64,000 bases of DNA from Rhynchopus sp. YZ270_cl-10 (lineage: Eukaryota; Euglenozoa; Diplonemea; Diplonemida; Diplonemidae), in the NCBI GenBank assembly GCA_964035575.1, contig OZ037847.1, positions 496,001-560,000 on the forward strand. Reading direction: 5' to 3'. This document shows, in pieces, positions 32,219 to 41,541 of the stretch. The position numbers and the translations under genes are program-made. Position 1 is the stretch's first letter. Every line of letters starts with the position of its first letter. The notes below the pieces were generated by a model. The model made no database searches and had not been told where the DNA came from. It was given only the letters and a program-made list of their open reading frames with translations.

Positions 32219-32331
32219 CCACCTGGTTTTTACTCCGCGTATAGGTCGTAAAGGCGCGTAAACGTATAGGCCAAACCCCACCCATTTTTTCCAGCCTTTA
32301 CGCGCCTATACGCGGGGTAAAAATCGGGTGG
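32219..32331. mobile_element. Palindromic MITE (family G), copy 2
   Basis: 113 bp. Ends CCACCTGGTTTTTACT and the inverse of CCACCCGATTTTTACC, then CGCGTATAGG and CGCGTAAA inward on both sides. Flanked by the 5 bp direct repeat TAGAT (32214-32218, 32332-32336), different from the TTTGT at copy 1, which confirms independent insertion. Confidence 0.87.
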
Positions 32332-32792
32332 TAGATACCATAAATGTAAATATGCTGGAACGTAATAATGTTGGAACTACCCAAAAAAAACGCTCGTTCG
32401 TTCCAACATACATTTACGGTAGTTTTTTGGTAATACAATCTTCTGCTGTAATCATCATGCTTGTGTACACAAAAACACGGTAACGGTACTGCCACTTTTC
32501 GTCTTGTCCGAGTTCGGGGTGGGACTACCCTCATGTCCCTTCCCCACCTTCCCCCCCTTGAACTCAAGCAACCTCACGAATTCACAGAGAAAAGAGAAAA
32601 ATAAAAGAGTAGTTGAAACGTGCTCAAACGCATCTCAGTCGAAATAAAATGTAAGAAGAAAGGACCTCTCGTGCATCTCCGAAAGCAGCTTCCCAGAACA
32701 AACGCAAAATCCTTGTATATAACAGTATCAGCCTTGCCCCCCCTTTTGACTTTTTAGGTGTACTCCCCAACAGGCAAAAAGAGGAAATTTAT

Positions 32793-32930
32793 ACGATGAT
32801 CCTGAGTCTCTCGTGTGTACCGTATTTGTACAAATTATCAACCGTAAAAAAGGTCGAACTTCCAGAAAAATCCTGAAAAGGTGGAACATTAGTACGGTCG
32901 ATAATTTGTACGAATACAGTAATCACCTTG
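32793..32930 (-). repeat. Hairpin family A, split by a MITE
   Basis: TACGATGATCCTGAG, TCTCTCGTG, then the insertion 32820-32919, then ATCACCTTG. The element interrupts the 3' arm of the hairpin. Confidence 0.6.
32820..32919. mobile_element. Short MITE with TA target duplication
   Basis: 100 bp between TA dinucleotides (32818-32819, 32920-32921). Inverted ends: CCGTATTTGTACAAATTATC at the left, CTGTATTCGTACAAATTATC when the right end is inverted, continuing to ACCGTA. TA duplication fits Tc1/mariner-type non-autonomous elements. Confidence 0.75.
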
Positions 32931-32965
32931 AAGAGGATCTGAAGACTCTTGTGCATAGTCACCTT
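32931..32965 (-). repeat. Hairpin family A, degenerate
   Basis: AAGAGGATCTGAAGA, CTCTTGTG, CATAGTCACCTT. Confidence 0.4.
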
Positions 32966-33069
32966 TGCAATACAAAAAAACTACAACCATCGGGGGACGC
33001 AAACCCTTGGCCGAGAGAAAATCTTGTTTCTTGGGCAAAAAACATTACCCACAATTTTGTAACAATAAA

Positions 33070-33181
33070 CAGGGCGTTCGCCCCGGGGCGAAAAATATTT
33101 TTTTTCGTTAAAAAAATCTTTTCCTGAAAAAATGACATTTTATTTCGCCCCAGGGCTTCGCCCCACCGGGGCGAAACCCTG
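33070..33181. repeat. Palindromic element L, MITE-like
   Basis: Left CAGGGCGTTCGCCCCGGGGC; the right end inverts to CAGGGTTTCGCCCCGGTGGG. 112 bp, non-coding; target duplication not clear. Confidence 0.55.
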
Positions 33182-34023
33182 TATAAATAAATAAATAAAA
33201 AAAAAAAAAGGGAGGAAAAAAAAAAAAAAGAGAGAGAGATTTCTCCCCACCACCCTGTCGACCCCCCCGGAGGGGGGGTCACAGAGGGGGTGTCCACTGT
33301 ACTCAAAATCATCCGCAAACCCGCCTGCCGTGAGAGGAAGTTTCCCCAGCACTCCCGCTCGCTCCTCAATCCTGCAGTCAGCTGAAGGTGTCCCGTACCC
33401 CCTGTTATAGAAGGTGTCACTACTCGTGTCAACTCTATCTTCAACCTTGGTGGAGGCAGAGAGACGGGTTAGTTTATTGAAAATAATCAAAATAAGGATG
33501 AAGTCTCATATGACGGATGCTTCTCTCTTGTACATCTGTTCGATTAAACAGCACAAAGAGAACCCTCAGTGAGGGGGGATTGATGAAATTCTCCATCGTT
33601 TTGCTGGTTTTAGTCCTGGGGAAGGGATCACGCGCAAATCGCAATTTTTTTTGATCACTCAGCACCAGGGATTCACCCCCCACGAACTAGCTTCTCTCCG
33701 GCGGAAAAATTTTTTTTTGACCTATTTTAAGCACTAGTAAAAAAGCAAAAATTTCGGGTTTTTTGGCATTTCGCCACGATCAGGAAAAAACGATGGCGAT
33801 AGCGAACGCCCTGACAATAAATGGAAAAAAACGAGCCTTCTCAAAGAGAAAAAAATAACGAACCTAAACTACGCAGCATTTGCACACCACAATACATTCC
33901 CCATATCCACACACTACCCCCCCGCTGGTCCGTAACCCATACCCGCCCCTTCTAATGTATTATTTTTTACCAGAATACAGAGCAAAGCTGAAGCATGACT
34001 ATTGCCCCCCTCACTCCCCCTTC

Positions 34024-34854
34024 TTAACCCCCTTCAAGAAAGGTGACAGTATTGTCACTTTGCGAGACTTTGGATTGTTTTGAGTATATTTGGAAGATGC
34101 TTGTGGTGGTGGACTTGAGACAGCATGTGTACACCGAGATGTCTGAGTTGTAAGCTGCGATTGCCGGCGCGCTGCAGCTTGCTTGGAAGAGAAGGGAACG
34201 GAGGACGACACGTCTCGTTTCATTTGAACAGTGCACTGCGGGTTGCTGCGCATCGTGGCATACACAGGACTCCACACTGATGTCACCAGACTCAACAATT
34301 TGCACACAATGGTTATAAGCTCCACGGAACGTCACACCTTCCAACGATACACCACGCAATCGATCTATATAAACGTGTGCTCGTCCGGTGCTGTGGCCAT
34401 GCAAAGTAACATCCCTGATGTGAATATTATCAGAGCGAAGATAAAAGAAATACCCAGAACCTTCGTTGCCGTATATTATGCTTTCTGGCCCGGAGCCTTC
34501 GATGGAGACGGAGAGGTCGCCCCCAGGCCATTTGTGGATGCCGGCGGGAAGCTTGATGGTGGAGTTCTTCGGGACGCGGCTGCTCATGGCTGCGGCAGAG
34601 AAGGAGGTGAAGCGGAGTGTCTCGCCCTCGGGGGTCATCACTTCGACACTCCCTTCGTCGTTCGGCTCGTCGCTGTCGCTGTCCCACCCCCCCGTTTGAC
34701 CGGTCAGTGGCGAGACCACTAAGGGCTCGGTCTTGCCATTACTCGCATGTCGTGCGTGGGTGTGCTCGCGTGACGGCCGAGTTTGCTCTTTCTGCATGTG
34801 CTCGTTCAGGATTTTGTCCATCTCATCTTCATCATTGTCAAAATGATGTGCCAT
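34024..34854 (-). CDS. Right-handed beta-helix repeat protein
   Basis: 276 residues. An acidic, charged N-terminus (DNDEDEMDK) is followed by short repeated strands typical of a parallel beta-helix: RSDNIHIRDVTLHGHS, LRGVSLEGVTFRG, SGDISVESCVC, RRVVLRSLLF, NSDISVYTCCL. Such folds occur in pectate-lyase-like and NosD/CASH proteins; no catalytic residues can be assigned, so the role is unknown. No signal peptide. A CAG lies 15 nt before the ATG in the sense strand, a plausible trans-splice acceptor. Confidence 0.75.
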   Translation of the reverse strand: MAHHFDNDEDEMDKILNEHMQKEQTRPSREHTHARHASNGKTEPLVVSPLTGQTGGWDSDSDEPNDEGSVEVMTPEGETLRFTSFSAAAMSSRVPKNSTIKLPAGIHKWPGGDLSVSIEGSGPESIIYGNEGSGYFFYLRSDNIHIRDVTLHGHSTGRAHVYIDRLRGVSLEGVTFRGAYNHCVQIVESGDISVESCVCHDAQQPAVHCSNETRRVVLRSLLFQASCSAPAIAAYNSDISVYTCCLKSTTTSIFQIYSKQSKVSQSDNTVTFLEGG

Positions 34855-35363
34855 ATAAATAAGAACCCTGCAAGGCGCAGAGGAAGGAGGTGTGCTGTGT
34901 TAGATGCCTCCTGGGGGTAAAGGGGTAAAGGGGTAAGGGGGTAAGGGGGGTAGGGAGGAACGGAGGGGAGGAGGGGGTGGACGTAGTTTGATTAGGTAAA
35001 GTGTTTGTCGCCGCATTTATTATTGGCATCCATCTATTGCATAATAAGGTAGAATGGCGGGAGAAAAAAAATCAGAAGAATATGAAGAAAAAAAGCTACT
35101 CGGAGAAAGACATTTGAAGGCCCAATTTAACAAAAAAAAAAACGTAAAGGGATGAACTGGGCTGCCGGCACCTATGTATATTCGAGGTGACGCTGTTAGT
35201 GCAGACACTTCGGCACATAGGCGTATCATTTAAAACAAAGGTAGGGGGTTGAAGGTGGACGACGTGCAAGGCGTCGGTTCATGCAAACAAATGGTAGGTG
35301 AAGTGAAATGCCTCTGTGGACAGACACCGAAACAAACAGGAAAGCGTGGAGCGGGAATGCTAC
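34855..35363. other. Intergenic gap with G-rich tract
   Basis: Contains a telomere-like G-rich tract (34913-34957) and a weak family D-like CCTCTGTGGACAGAC near 35311. No gene seen. Confidence 0.55.
34913..34957 (+). repeat. GGGGTAA-type tract, possible G-quadruplex
   Basis: Six runs of three or more G separated by TAAA or TAA, on the plus strand just upstream of the beta-helix gene. Confidence 0.75.
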
Positions 35364-36191
35364 CTACAGCTTCGCAAACACAGCGTTCTTCTTCTGGAAG
35401 GACGCCTGCGCAGCCTTGGGCACGTCACCACTCTGCACCATCGCTGCGTTCCACAGTGCAACGTGTGCAAGCCCCTCAGTAACTGTGTGGTCTCTCGCGT
35501 AGTTGAGGTTCACCTTCGTCCCCGTCACCGCAAGAGGCGACTTCGATGCAATGAACTTCGCAAGCTTGACAGTCTCAGGGATGAGTGCGTCCTTTGTGTA
35601 GACTCTGGTGATGAGACCCATCTTGTGTGCCTCTGCTGCCTCGAAGCGGCGTGCTGTGTAGGCGAGCTCCTTCACGAGGCCTTCGTTGCCAAGGGTTTTT
35701 GGGAATCTTTGGAGAGGTCCTACGTCGGCGGCGAGACCGATGTCGACCTCTTTGATGGTGAACCAGGCGTCTTCTGAACAGTAACGAATATCGCAGGCAC
35801 TGAGCAGACCTAAGGCACCTCCGATGCAGGCACCGTGCACTGCCGCAAGGACAGGCTGTGGACAACGCTCCATAATGTTGAAGGCCTCCTGCGCTTTGGT
35901 CACTTCTGCCTTGAGTTGCAATGCACGCCGTCCTACATCACGCGTCTTGCTTGGCCCCAAGAAGCCAGGGTTGCCATGAAAGTCAAGCCCAGCCGAGAAC
36001 ATCTTGCCATTCCCACTGACAACCACAGCACGGCAGCTCGCCTCTGCAGCTATCTGCGTGAAGCACGCGAAGAGCTCGCGCCACATGGTGTCGTTTAGTG
36101 CATTCATCTTGCGTGGACGGTTCAATTTGACGTGGAGAACGTGATCTCCAACGTCCTCCACCTCAATAACCTCATAGTTGTACGCACTCAT
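35364..36191 (-). CDS. Dienoyl-CoA isomerase (ECH1-like), copy 1
   Basis: Crotonase-superfamily enzyme, closest to delta3,5-delta2,4-dienoyl-CoA isomerase, which handles double bonds during beta-oxidation of unsaturated fatty acids. 275 residues from the Met at 36191 (7 nt behind an ACAG). Landmarks: SGNGKMFSAGLDF, VHGACIGGALG oxyanion region, CDIRYC, IKEVDIGLAADVG (the Asp, Glu, Asp positions expected for the isomerase are present). It ends AKL, a peroxisomal/glycosomal PTS1 signal. The gene lies directly downstream of copy 2 in the transcription direction. The C-terminal third is almost identical in DNA to copy 2, whereas the N-terminal parts differ strongly, a sign of gene conversion. Confidence 0.92.
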   Translation of the reverse strand: MSAYNYEVIEVEDVGDHVLHVKLNRPRKMNALNDTMWRELFACFTQIAAEASCRAVVVSGNGKMFSAGLDFHGNPGFLGPSKTRDVGRRALQLKAEVTKAQEAFNIMERCPQPVLAAVHGACIGGALGLLSACDIRYCSEDAWFTIKEVDIGLAADVGPLQRFPKTLGNEGLVKELAYTARRFEAAEAHKMGLITRVYTKDALIPETVKLAKFIASKSPLAVTGTKVNLNYARDHTVTEGLAHVALWNAAMVQSGDVPKAAQASFQKKNAVFAKL

Positions 36192-36652
36192 GTTGTGTCT
36201 GTGCGGGATAGGTCGTGAATAGGAAAATATGTGAATATGTGAATAGGTGAATACCAGCTTGTCGCCTGGCAATGAGAGAAGGAGGGGAGGAAAGGAGAGA
36301 GAGGAGGGTATCTTTTTTATAGTAAGCCACGCTACGACGAGGCTCGCATTGCCGTGGCTGTAACAGGAAAAAAAAGGAGAAAATAAAAGTTGGGAAACAA
36401 AAAACTCCCCATTTTTTTGGTCCCAAAAAAACCAAAAATAAAAACTGTCAGATGCCTGACCTGTCTTTTCTTAGTTTTTTGGGAAGTCACCAACAGAGCG
36501 AAGTAATAGACACATTGAGTTTTACTTTTTTTTTTTCTTTTTGTTTTCCCCTTTGGGGAGCAAAGCGCTGCCTCCAATAAAAAAAAGGAACAAAAAAAAA
36601 AAGAGAAAAAAAAAGACACAACAAGAAACCAGCGTAAAGGGAAAAAAAAATC

Positions 36653-36694
36653 TTGAAGATGAATGTGCCTCTCGCACTTTGCACACACATTCAA
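36653..36694 (-). repeat. Hairpin family C
   Basis: TTGAAGATGAATGTGC, loop region CTCTCGCACTTT, then GCACACACATTCAA. Confidence 0.65.
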
Positions 36695-36723
36695 AAAAAA
36701 AAAAAAAAGAGAGAGAAATGTTT

Positions 36724-36746
36724 GGTGAGATGAACCTCGGCTCACC
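36724..36746 (-). repeat. Hairpin family A, short variant
   Basis: GGTGAG, ATGAACCTCGG, CTCACC: the conserved GATGAACCT start with a new closing stem. Confidence 0.4.
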
Positions 36747-36934
36747 TACACCAGAAAATATGGAACTCGTATTATATTTTGCTTGCGCCCCGCACGACCT
36801 CACAAGCCTTCTTCAAAGGAGAGCAATGCCAAGACATCTCTTGTCATTGAAGGGGGTGCGGAAGGGGGCCATGCCCATGTAAGATAGATGGCCTCTCGCC
36901 AGACACATCGATCACGGAAGTACAGGAAGGCACT

Positions 36935-37759
36935 CTACAGCTTCGCAAACACAGCGTTCTTCTTCTGGAAGGACGCCTGCGCAGCCTTGGGCACGTCACC
37001 ACTCTGCACCATCGCTGCGTTCCACAGTGCAACGTGTGCAAGCCCCTCAGTAACTGTGTGGTCTCTCGCGTAGTTGAGGTTCACCTTCGTTCCCGTCACC
37101 GCAAGAGGCGACTTCGATGCAATGAACTTCGCAAGCTTGACAGTCTCAGGGATGAGTGCGTCCTTTGTGTAGACTCTGGTGATGAGACCCATCTTGTGTG
37201 CCTCTGCTGCCTCGAAGCGGCGTGCTGTGTAGGCGAGCTCCTTCACGATGCCTTCGTTGCCGAGGATCTTGGGGAGTCTTTGGAGGGTGCCGACGTCGGC
37301 GGCGAGACCGATGTCGACCTCTTTGATGCTGAACCAGCACTCCTCCGAGCAGTAACGCATGTCGCAGGCGCTGATCATGTCGATGCCTCCTCCGATGCAG
37401 GCACCGTGCACTGCCGCAAGGACAGGCTGTGGGCAACGCTCAATGGCCGAGAACGCGTCCTGCAGCATGAGGACAGTGTCGCGCAGGTGGAACGCCTTCC
37501 TGCCAACGTCCTTCCCGCCCCCTGCGTTCCCCAGGTCCATCCCAAAGATGTCGATGCCCGCAGTGAACATCTTCCCGTTCCCGCTGACAACCACCGCACG
37601 GCACTCACCGTCCGCAGCAATCTGCGTGAAGCACTCACGGCACTCCCTCCAGAACGCAGCGTTCATCGCGTTACGCTTCTCAGGACGGTTGATCACCACC
37701 TGCAGCACGTGGTCTCCCAGGTCCAACACCTGAAGGGTCTCATACTTGTACGCGGCCAT
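36935..37759 (-). CDS. Dienoyl-CoA isomerase (ECH1-like), copy 2
   Basis: 274 residues; same family and likely organelle as copy 1 (C-terminal AKL). SGNGKMFTAGIDIFGMD, VHGACIGGGIDMISACDMRYC and IKEVDIGLAADVGTLQRLPK match the ECH1 pattern more closely than copy 1, which has GGALGLLSACDIRYC. Start at 37759 with a CACAG about 20 nt upstream. From the stop codon back over about 320 bp the DNA differs from copy 1 at one or two sites only, then diverges abruptly near the codons for NEGIVKELAYT. Confidence 0.94.
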   Translation of the reverse strand: MAAYKYETLQVLDLGDHVLQVVINRPEKRNAMNAAFWRECRECFTQIAADGECRAVVVSGNGKMFTAGIDIFGMDLGNAGGGKDVGRKAFHLRDTVLMLQDAFSAIERCPQPVLAAVHGACIGGGIDMISACDMRYCSEECWFSIKEVDIGLAADVGTLQRLPKILGNEGIVKELAYTARRFEAAEAHKMGLITRVYTKDALIPETVKLAKFIASKSPLAVTGTKVNLNYARDHTVTEGLAHVALWNAAMVQSGDVPKAAQASFQKKNAVFAKL

Positions 37760-37985
37760 TATGTTGTGTGTTGGTGGTGTTCTGTGAGGAGACGTTACGT
37801 GGTGAGAATGCTATAATCCTTAAAAAAAACCTTTTATTTTTGTCGCTTAAAAGCAAAACGGGTAAGTCTAAAGTTCTAAATGCTGAGATGCTTAAAAGCA
37901 CAGCAACGCATTTTTGGGGTATATTCTGTGTGTGTTTTTTTAATGAAAATTCAAAAGTTGCCCTCCAGCTTTGCCTTCTTTCAAA

Positions 37986-40763
37986 TCATGCAGTGGTAAC
38001 AGACACGGAGCGATGGTCTCCTGTATGCTGCCTCTGCCGGAGTGTGTTGAGCTCTTCGAGGAGGGAGTCGATGGAGATGCGGAACCGTTCGATTTCGTTG
38101 TTCTTTGCTTGGATTATTAGGTCCATCTTTTGTTTTTGGACGTCGAGGTTGAAGGCTGCTACACGGCGTGCTTCGTCTAGGGAGCGTTTCATTTCGACGA
38201 TGCGCATGGAGTACTCGCTGTCGACGGCAGCCATCTTCCTCCGCACCGAGGCGATGTAGTCGACCCGCTGGGGCTGCGACATATTTGCCGTGCGGTTGTC
38301 GTTCTTCTCCTCCTCTGCAATGCGCGACAACGCCTTGACCTCCTCCCCATGGTGCCTTCTCTCATCATCCAACTCCGTCCTCCACCTCCCATTCACCGCA
38401 CCCACCTCCTCCACCCGCTCACGCCGCTCTTTCGCTAAGGTCTCCCGCAGTCGTGCCGCCTCAGCCTCCTGCATCCGCTTTGCCTTCTCCGTTACACAAA
38501 GCTCTGTTCTTGCTGACGCTAACTCTCTCTCTGCCGCGTCTGCCTGTTTTGTTGCCTCTCGTTCTTCTCTTTTGCTTGTTTCAACTTCGCCACGTAGTTT
38601 GCTAATTTCTCCAGTAAAATAGACCAATTCAGCGGCATTAGACCCTGAAGGGATTGCGATAGGTGCAATAGGGTATGCAGCTTGGTATGGCGGGGGTTGT
38701 GGCTGTTGGATGGGGTAGTGTGTGGGCTGAGGGAGGTCGTCGGTCTGCATGGAGGTTGTGCGGCGTGGGTGTTGCTGTTGTTGCACAGTGGGTTTGACGG
38801 CGGTGTGCTTCTTGGTGACTTTGCGGAGGTCGATGACCTGCGCCTCGAGCTCTTTCACCTTCTTCAGGTAGTACGCCCTGGTGTCCTCTACCTTGCGTTC
38901 CAGCTCTTTGATGCGCTGCGACGTAGCCGACTTCACCTTCATCTTGAACTCCTCCTTCAAAACGTTGTGCCGTTCTTTGTACTCGAGAAGCGTCTTGTCG
39001 GTTTCCTGGCGCAGCTCGCGGATCCCCTTCTCGTATTCCTCTTCGCGCTCAGAGAGTTCTTGGCTGAGGTGTGCGATGCGTTCGTGCATCGCACGGTACA
39101 TATCTACTTCGGTTTCCGTGGGCTTGCAGGCACGGATCAGCTCGGGAAGGCTGTTCGGGTATTTGCTGCGAATGATTTCTTCAAGACCTTTCACCTTCTG
39201 CTGCAGTTCTTGGATGTATCGGGATTTGTCGATGCGGGAGGCGCTGTTCCCGGTTGGCTTCTTATAATGCGTAGTGTCCAAGGCTACGACACGCGACTTG
39301 AGGGCTTCGATTTCGGTACCCTGCTTCTCCACGAGGGCGTCCTGTTTGGTCAGAATGTCTTGGTTCTTGATGTACCACTCCAGCTTGTCTTCTGCCTCGA
39401 AGAGGCGCTCCTCGAAAGCACTGCGCTGCTTCTTGAGCTCGAGGCGGAGGTTGCTGATTTCCACAGCGTCGTCGTCGGCGCGTTGCCAGTCGACGGCTTG
39501 GAGCTTGTCTTCTACAGTTTTCTTGCCTTTTCGGATGGAGTTGAGTTGTAATTCATGTTCTTCGTCTTTGATGCGGAGTTGGTCCTTGAGTCGTGCGTTT
39601 TCTCGGTGAAGGTCTTTGACAACGCGTGTTGCTTCGATGGCAGATGTGTTCGCAGAGTCGTTCTGTGACTGTGATGGAGACGGTGGAGAGGGCGACTTCT
39701 TCTGCATCGCAATCAGCTGCTTTTGCAGCTCTGTGACCTGCTGGCGGAGGGTTCGCACCTCGAGGGTGTTCTTCTCGTCTTCAAACTGGTACTGCTGGAT
39801 CAGCGCATCCTGGTGGGTGATCTCCTTGCGCAACTCAATCATATCGTTCATCGACACTGTCTCTAAGGCGCCTGTTGCAATCTCTCCACGTAGACTCCTG
39901 CCTTGTACCTTAGCTTGGAGAACCTCATTCTGGATCCGCAGCTGTTCATTTGTACTCGAAAGGCCTTCGTTTACCCGCTCGAGGTGATGCACCTTGTCGT
40001 GGAGTGGCTTCACTGCCTCAATCTTCTCGGCCTCCGCCGCAGCCCTCTCGGCGTCGAGTTGTGTTTCCAATACTTCAATTCGCGTCTTTTGCGCAGGACA
40101 TTCAGAGCACGGCAACACCACAGGAACCTCTTTTATAACAGGAGGAGCGATTTGGGCAGGCTGTCTCGCAACTTGCTGCATAAGAGGTGAATACTGTGAT
40201 TGCGTATAATCCGAAATCGAGGGAAGCGAGCTCATTGGGTCATCCTTAGACATCGACGACGACGACGTCACAGCACTCCCCGGCACACCACCACCTTGCA
40301 CATCTGTCTGTCTTGGAGAAGAGTCCTCCGCGACGTCCCCCTCCTCCTCTTCCTTACGACGCTCTTCCCGTCTGACGCGTTGTTCCTCGATAAGACGTGC
40401 CTTGCGGTCTTCTGCGTTTTTCTTGTCTTGTGCACGTCGTGCCTCCCTCTCGGCAGCGCGTCGGTCTGATGCCTCTTCCTCCATGCGCAGTGCTGCAAGA
40501 AGTCCAGCAGAGTTCGACCCTGCAGCCGTCTCTGTGTTGCGTGGCGACCCGTACGGCTGCCCGATGTCGTTCTCCCCATCTCCCAAGGTGCTGCTGCTGC
40601 GACGCAAAGGGATATTGCTCACATCAAGGCTAGGTGTCGACCCAGGACTCCGTGTGGTAGGTTCCCTCCTGTTTGCGCGAGGACTCTGCGATGATGAAGG
40701 TCGACCTAGAATGCGTGCAAGGTCGGTGTCTCCGACACCACCAAACCCGCTATCATTGGGCAT
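37986..40763 (-). CDS. CEP162-like coiled-coil protein
   Basis: 925 residues, Ser/Pro-rich to about 190, then coiled coil almost to the end. The block LQQKVKGLEEIIRSKYPNSL, followed by PELIRACKPTE...RIAHLSQELSEREEEYEKGIREL, resembles the conserved KRHPNSLPxLIxAA segment of CEP162, a centriole distal-end protein that promotes transition-zone assembly. The C-terminal VDYIASVRRKMAAVDSEY and IIQAKNNEIERFRISIDSLL are further coiled coil. Start at 40763: first Met of the conserved reading, with a CAG 5 nt upstream; the open frame to 41042 is low-complexity leader. Homology is from memory of one motif, so the call is moderate; coiled coil is certain. Confidence 0.7.
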   Translation of the reverse strand: MPNDSGFGGVGDTDLARILGRPSSSQSPRANRREPTTRSPGSTPSLDVSNIPLRRSSSTLGDGENDIGQPYGSPRNTETAAGSNSAGLLAALRMEEEASDRRAAEREARRAQDKKNAEDRKARLIEEQRVRREERRKEEEEGDVAEDSSPRQTDVQGGGVPGSAVTSSSSMSKDDPMSSLPSISDYTQSQYSPLMQQVARQPAQIAPPVIKEVPVVLPCSECPAQKTRIEVLETQLDAERAAAEAEKIEAVKPLHDKVHHLERVNEGLSSTNEQLRIQNEVLQAKVQGRSLRGEIATGALETVSMNDMIELRKEITHQDALIQQYQFEDEKNTLEVRTLRQQVTELQKQLIAMQKKSPSPPSPSQSQNDSANTSAIEATRVVKDLHRENARLKDQLRIKDEEHELQLNSIRKGKKTVEDKLQAVDWQRADDDAVEISNLRLELKKQRSAFEERLFEAEDKLEWYIKNQDILTKQDALVEKQGTEIEALKSRVVALDTTHYKKPTGNSASRIDKSRYIQELQQKVKGLEEIIRSKYPNSLPELIRACKPTETEVDMYRAMHERIAHLSQELSEREEEYEKGIRELRQETDKTLLEYKERHNVLKEEFKMKVKSATSQRIKELERKVEDTRAYYLKKVKELEAQVIDLRKVTKKHTAVKPTVQQQQHPRRTTSMQTDDLPQPTHYPIQQPQPPPYQAAYPIAPIAIPSGSNAAELVYFTGEISKLRGEVETSKREEREATKQADAAERELASARTELCVTEKAKRMQEAEAARLRETLAKERRERVEEVGAVNGRWRTELDDERRHHGEEVKALSRIAEEEKNDNRTANMSQPQRVDYIASVRRKMAAVDSEYSMRIVEMKRSLDEARRVAAFNLDVQKQKMDLIIQAKNNEIERFRISIDSLLEELNTLRQRQHTGDHRSVSVTTA

Positions 40764-41109
40764 GTTTCTGGTGTGGTAGGGTAGGGTGGGGTGGTGGTGG
40801 TGGAGGAGTAAAAGGATGTGGATGGTGGAGGTGGGGGAGGTGGAGGTGGAGGGGGGGTTTTCTGTTGCCCTCGATCCGTAGTCCGTGTTGTTGACCCGAT
40901 TTGCTTTTTTGTTTGCTTTTTTTTTTGGTTGTTGATGAAACACATAAGCTGTAGTATGGTGCCCCCAGCAGCAGCCCAAGAAGGCTAAAAAGGGTCCGCC
41001 GCTGGAAAAGACCTCTGTGTTTGTTTTGTTTTGTTTATGCAAAAAAGGACGGATTCTCGTTTTTTAAAGGCAGTTTCTGTCTGTGTCGAGGGCTGCGTAC
41101 ATCATGAGT
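40764..41109. other. Gap, CEP162-like to RPS23 copy 2
   Basis: C-rich/pyrimidine-rich leader on the sense strand next to the start, then A/T-rich spacer. Nothing else seen. Confidence 0.6.
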
Positions 41110-41541
41110 CTATGAACGGGGCTTCTCCTTCTTCTCACGGTACAGAGCGAAGAGACCAACTCCCGACACCTTGCTGATCTTGAAACGAACTCCGGGAATG
41201 TCACCGACAGCGTGGCCGGAACGACCGAGACCCGCGACCAGCACCTCGTCGTTCTCCTCGATGAAGTGAAGGCAACCGTCGTTGGGGACGAAGGCGAGGA
41301 TCTTCTTTCCGTTCTTGATCAGCTGCACACGCACGCACTTACGGATGGCAGAGTTAGGCTGCTTGGCCTCAACTCCGATCTTCTCCAGCACGATTCCCTT
41401 AACGTGGGAAGATCCTCCGAACACGTTCGCCTTGATCGACACGGACAAATGCGCCTTCTTCCAGTCCTTGTCGGCCCACTTCTGGGTCCTGCGGCGCGTC
41501 TTCAGCTTACGCGCGGTGTTGATACCACGTGGCTTTCCCAT
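41110..41541 (-). CDS. RPS23: 40S ribosomal protein S23 (uS12), copy 2
   Basis: 143 residues, identical to the other three copies. First of three tandem copies (41.1, 42.0, 43.0 kb) spaced by about 500-560 bp of unrelated sequence. Its leader differs from the others: TACAG, then about 20 nt to the ATG. No intron. Confidence 0.97.
   Translation of the reverse strand: MGKPRGINTARKLKTRRRTQKWADKDWKKAHLSVSIKANVFGGSSHVKGIVLEKIGVEAKQPNSAIRKCVRVQLIKNGKKILAFVPNDGCLHFIEENDEVLVAGLGRSGHAVGDIPGVRFKISKVSGVGLFALYREKKEKPRS

Larger units (their letters stand above)
30458..34023. other. Repeat-rich gap, PP2C to beta-helix gene
   Basis: No intact gene. Holds a LINE relic (30958-31212), MITE G copy 2, a TA-flanked MITE inside a family A hairpin, palindrome L, and runs of T/A. 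A short open stretch on minus near 30651-30750 is noted in the findings. Confidence 0.6.
36192..36934. other. Gap between the two isomerase genes
   Basis: A/T-run-rich; holds a family C hairpin and a short family A variant. No gene seen. Confidence 0.6.
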
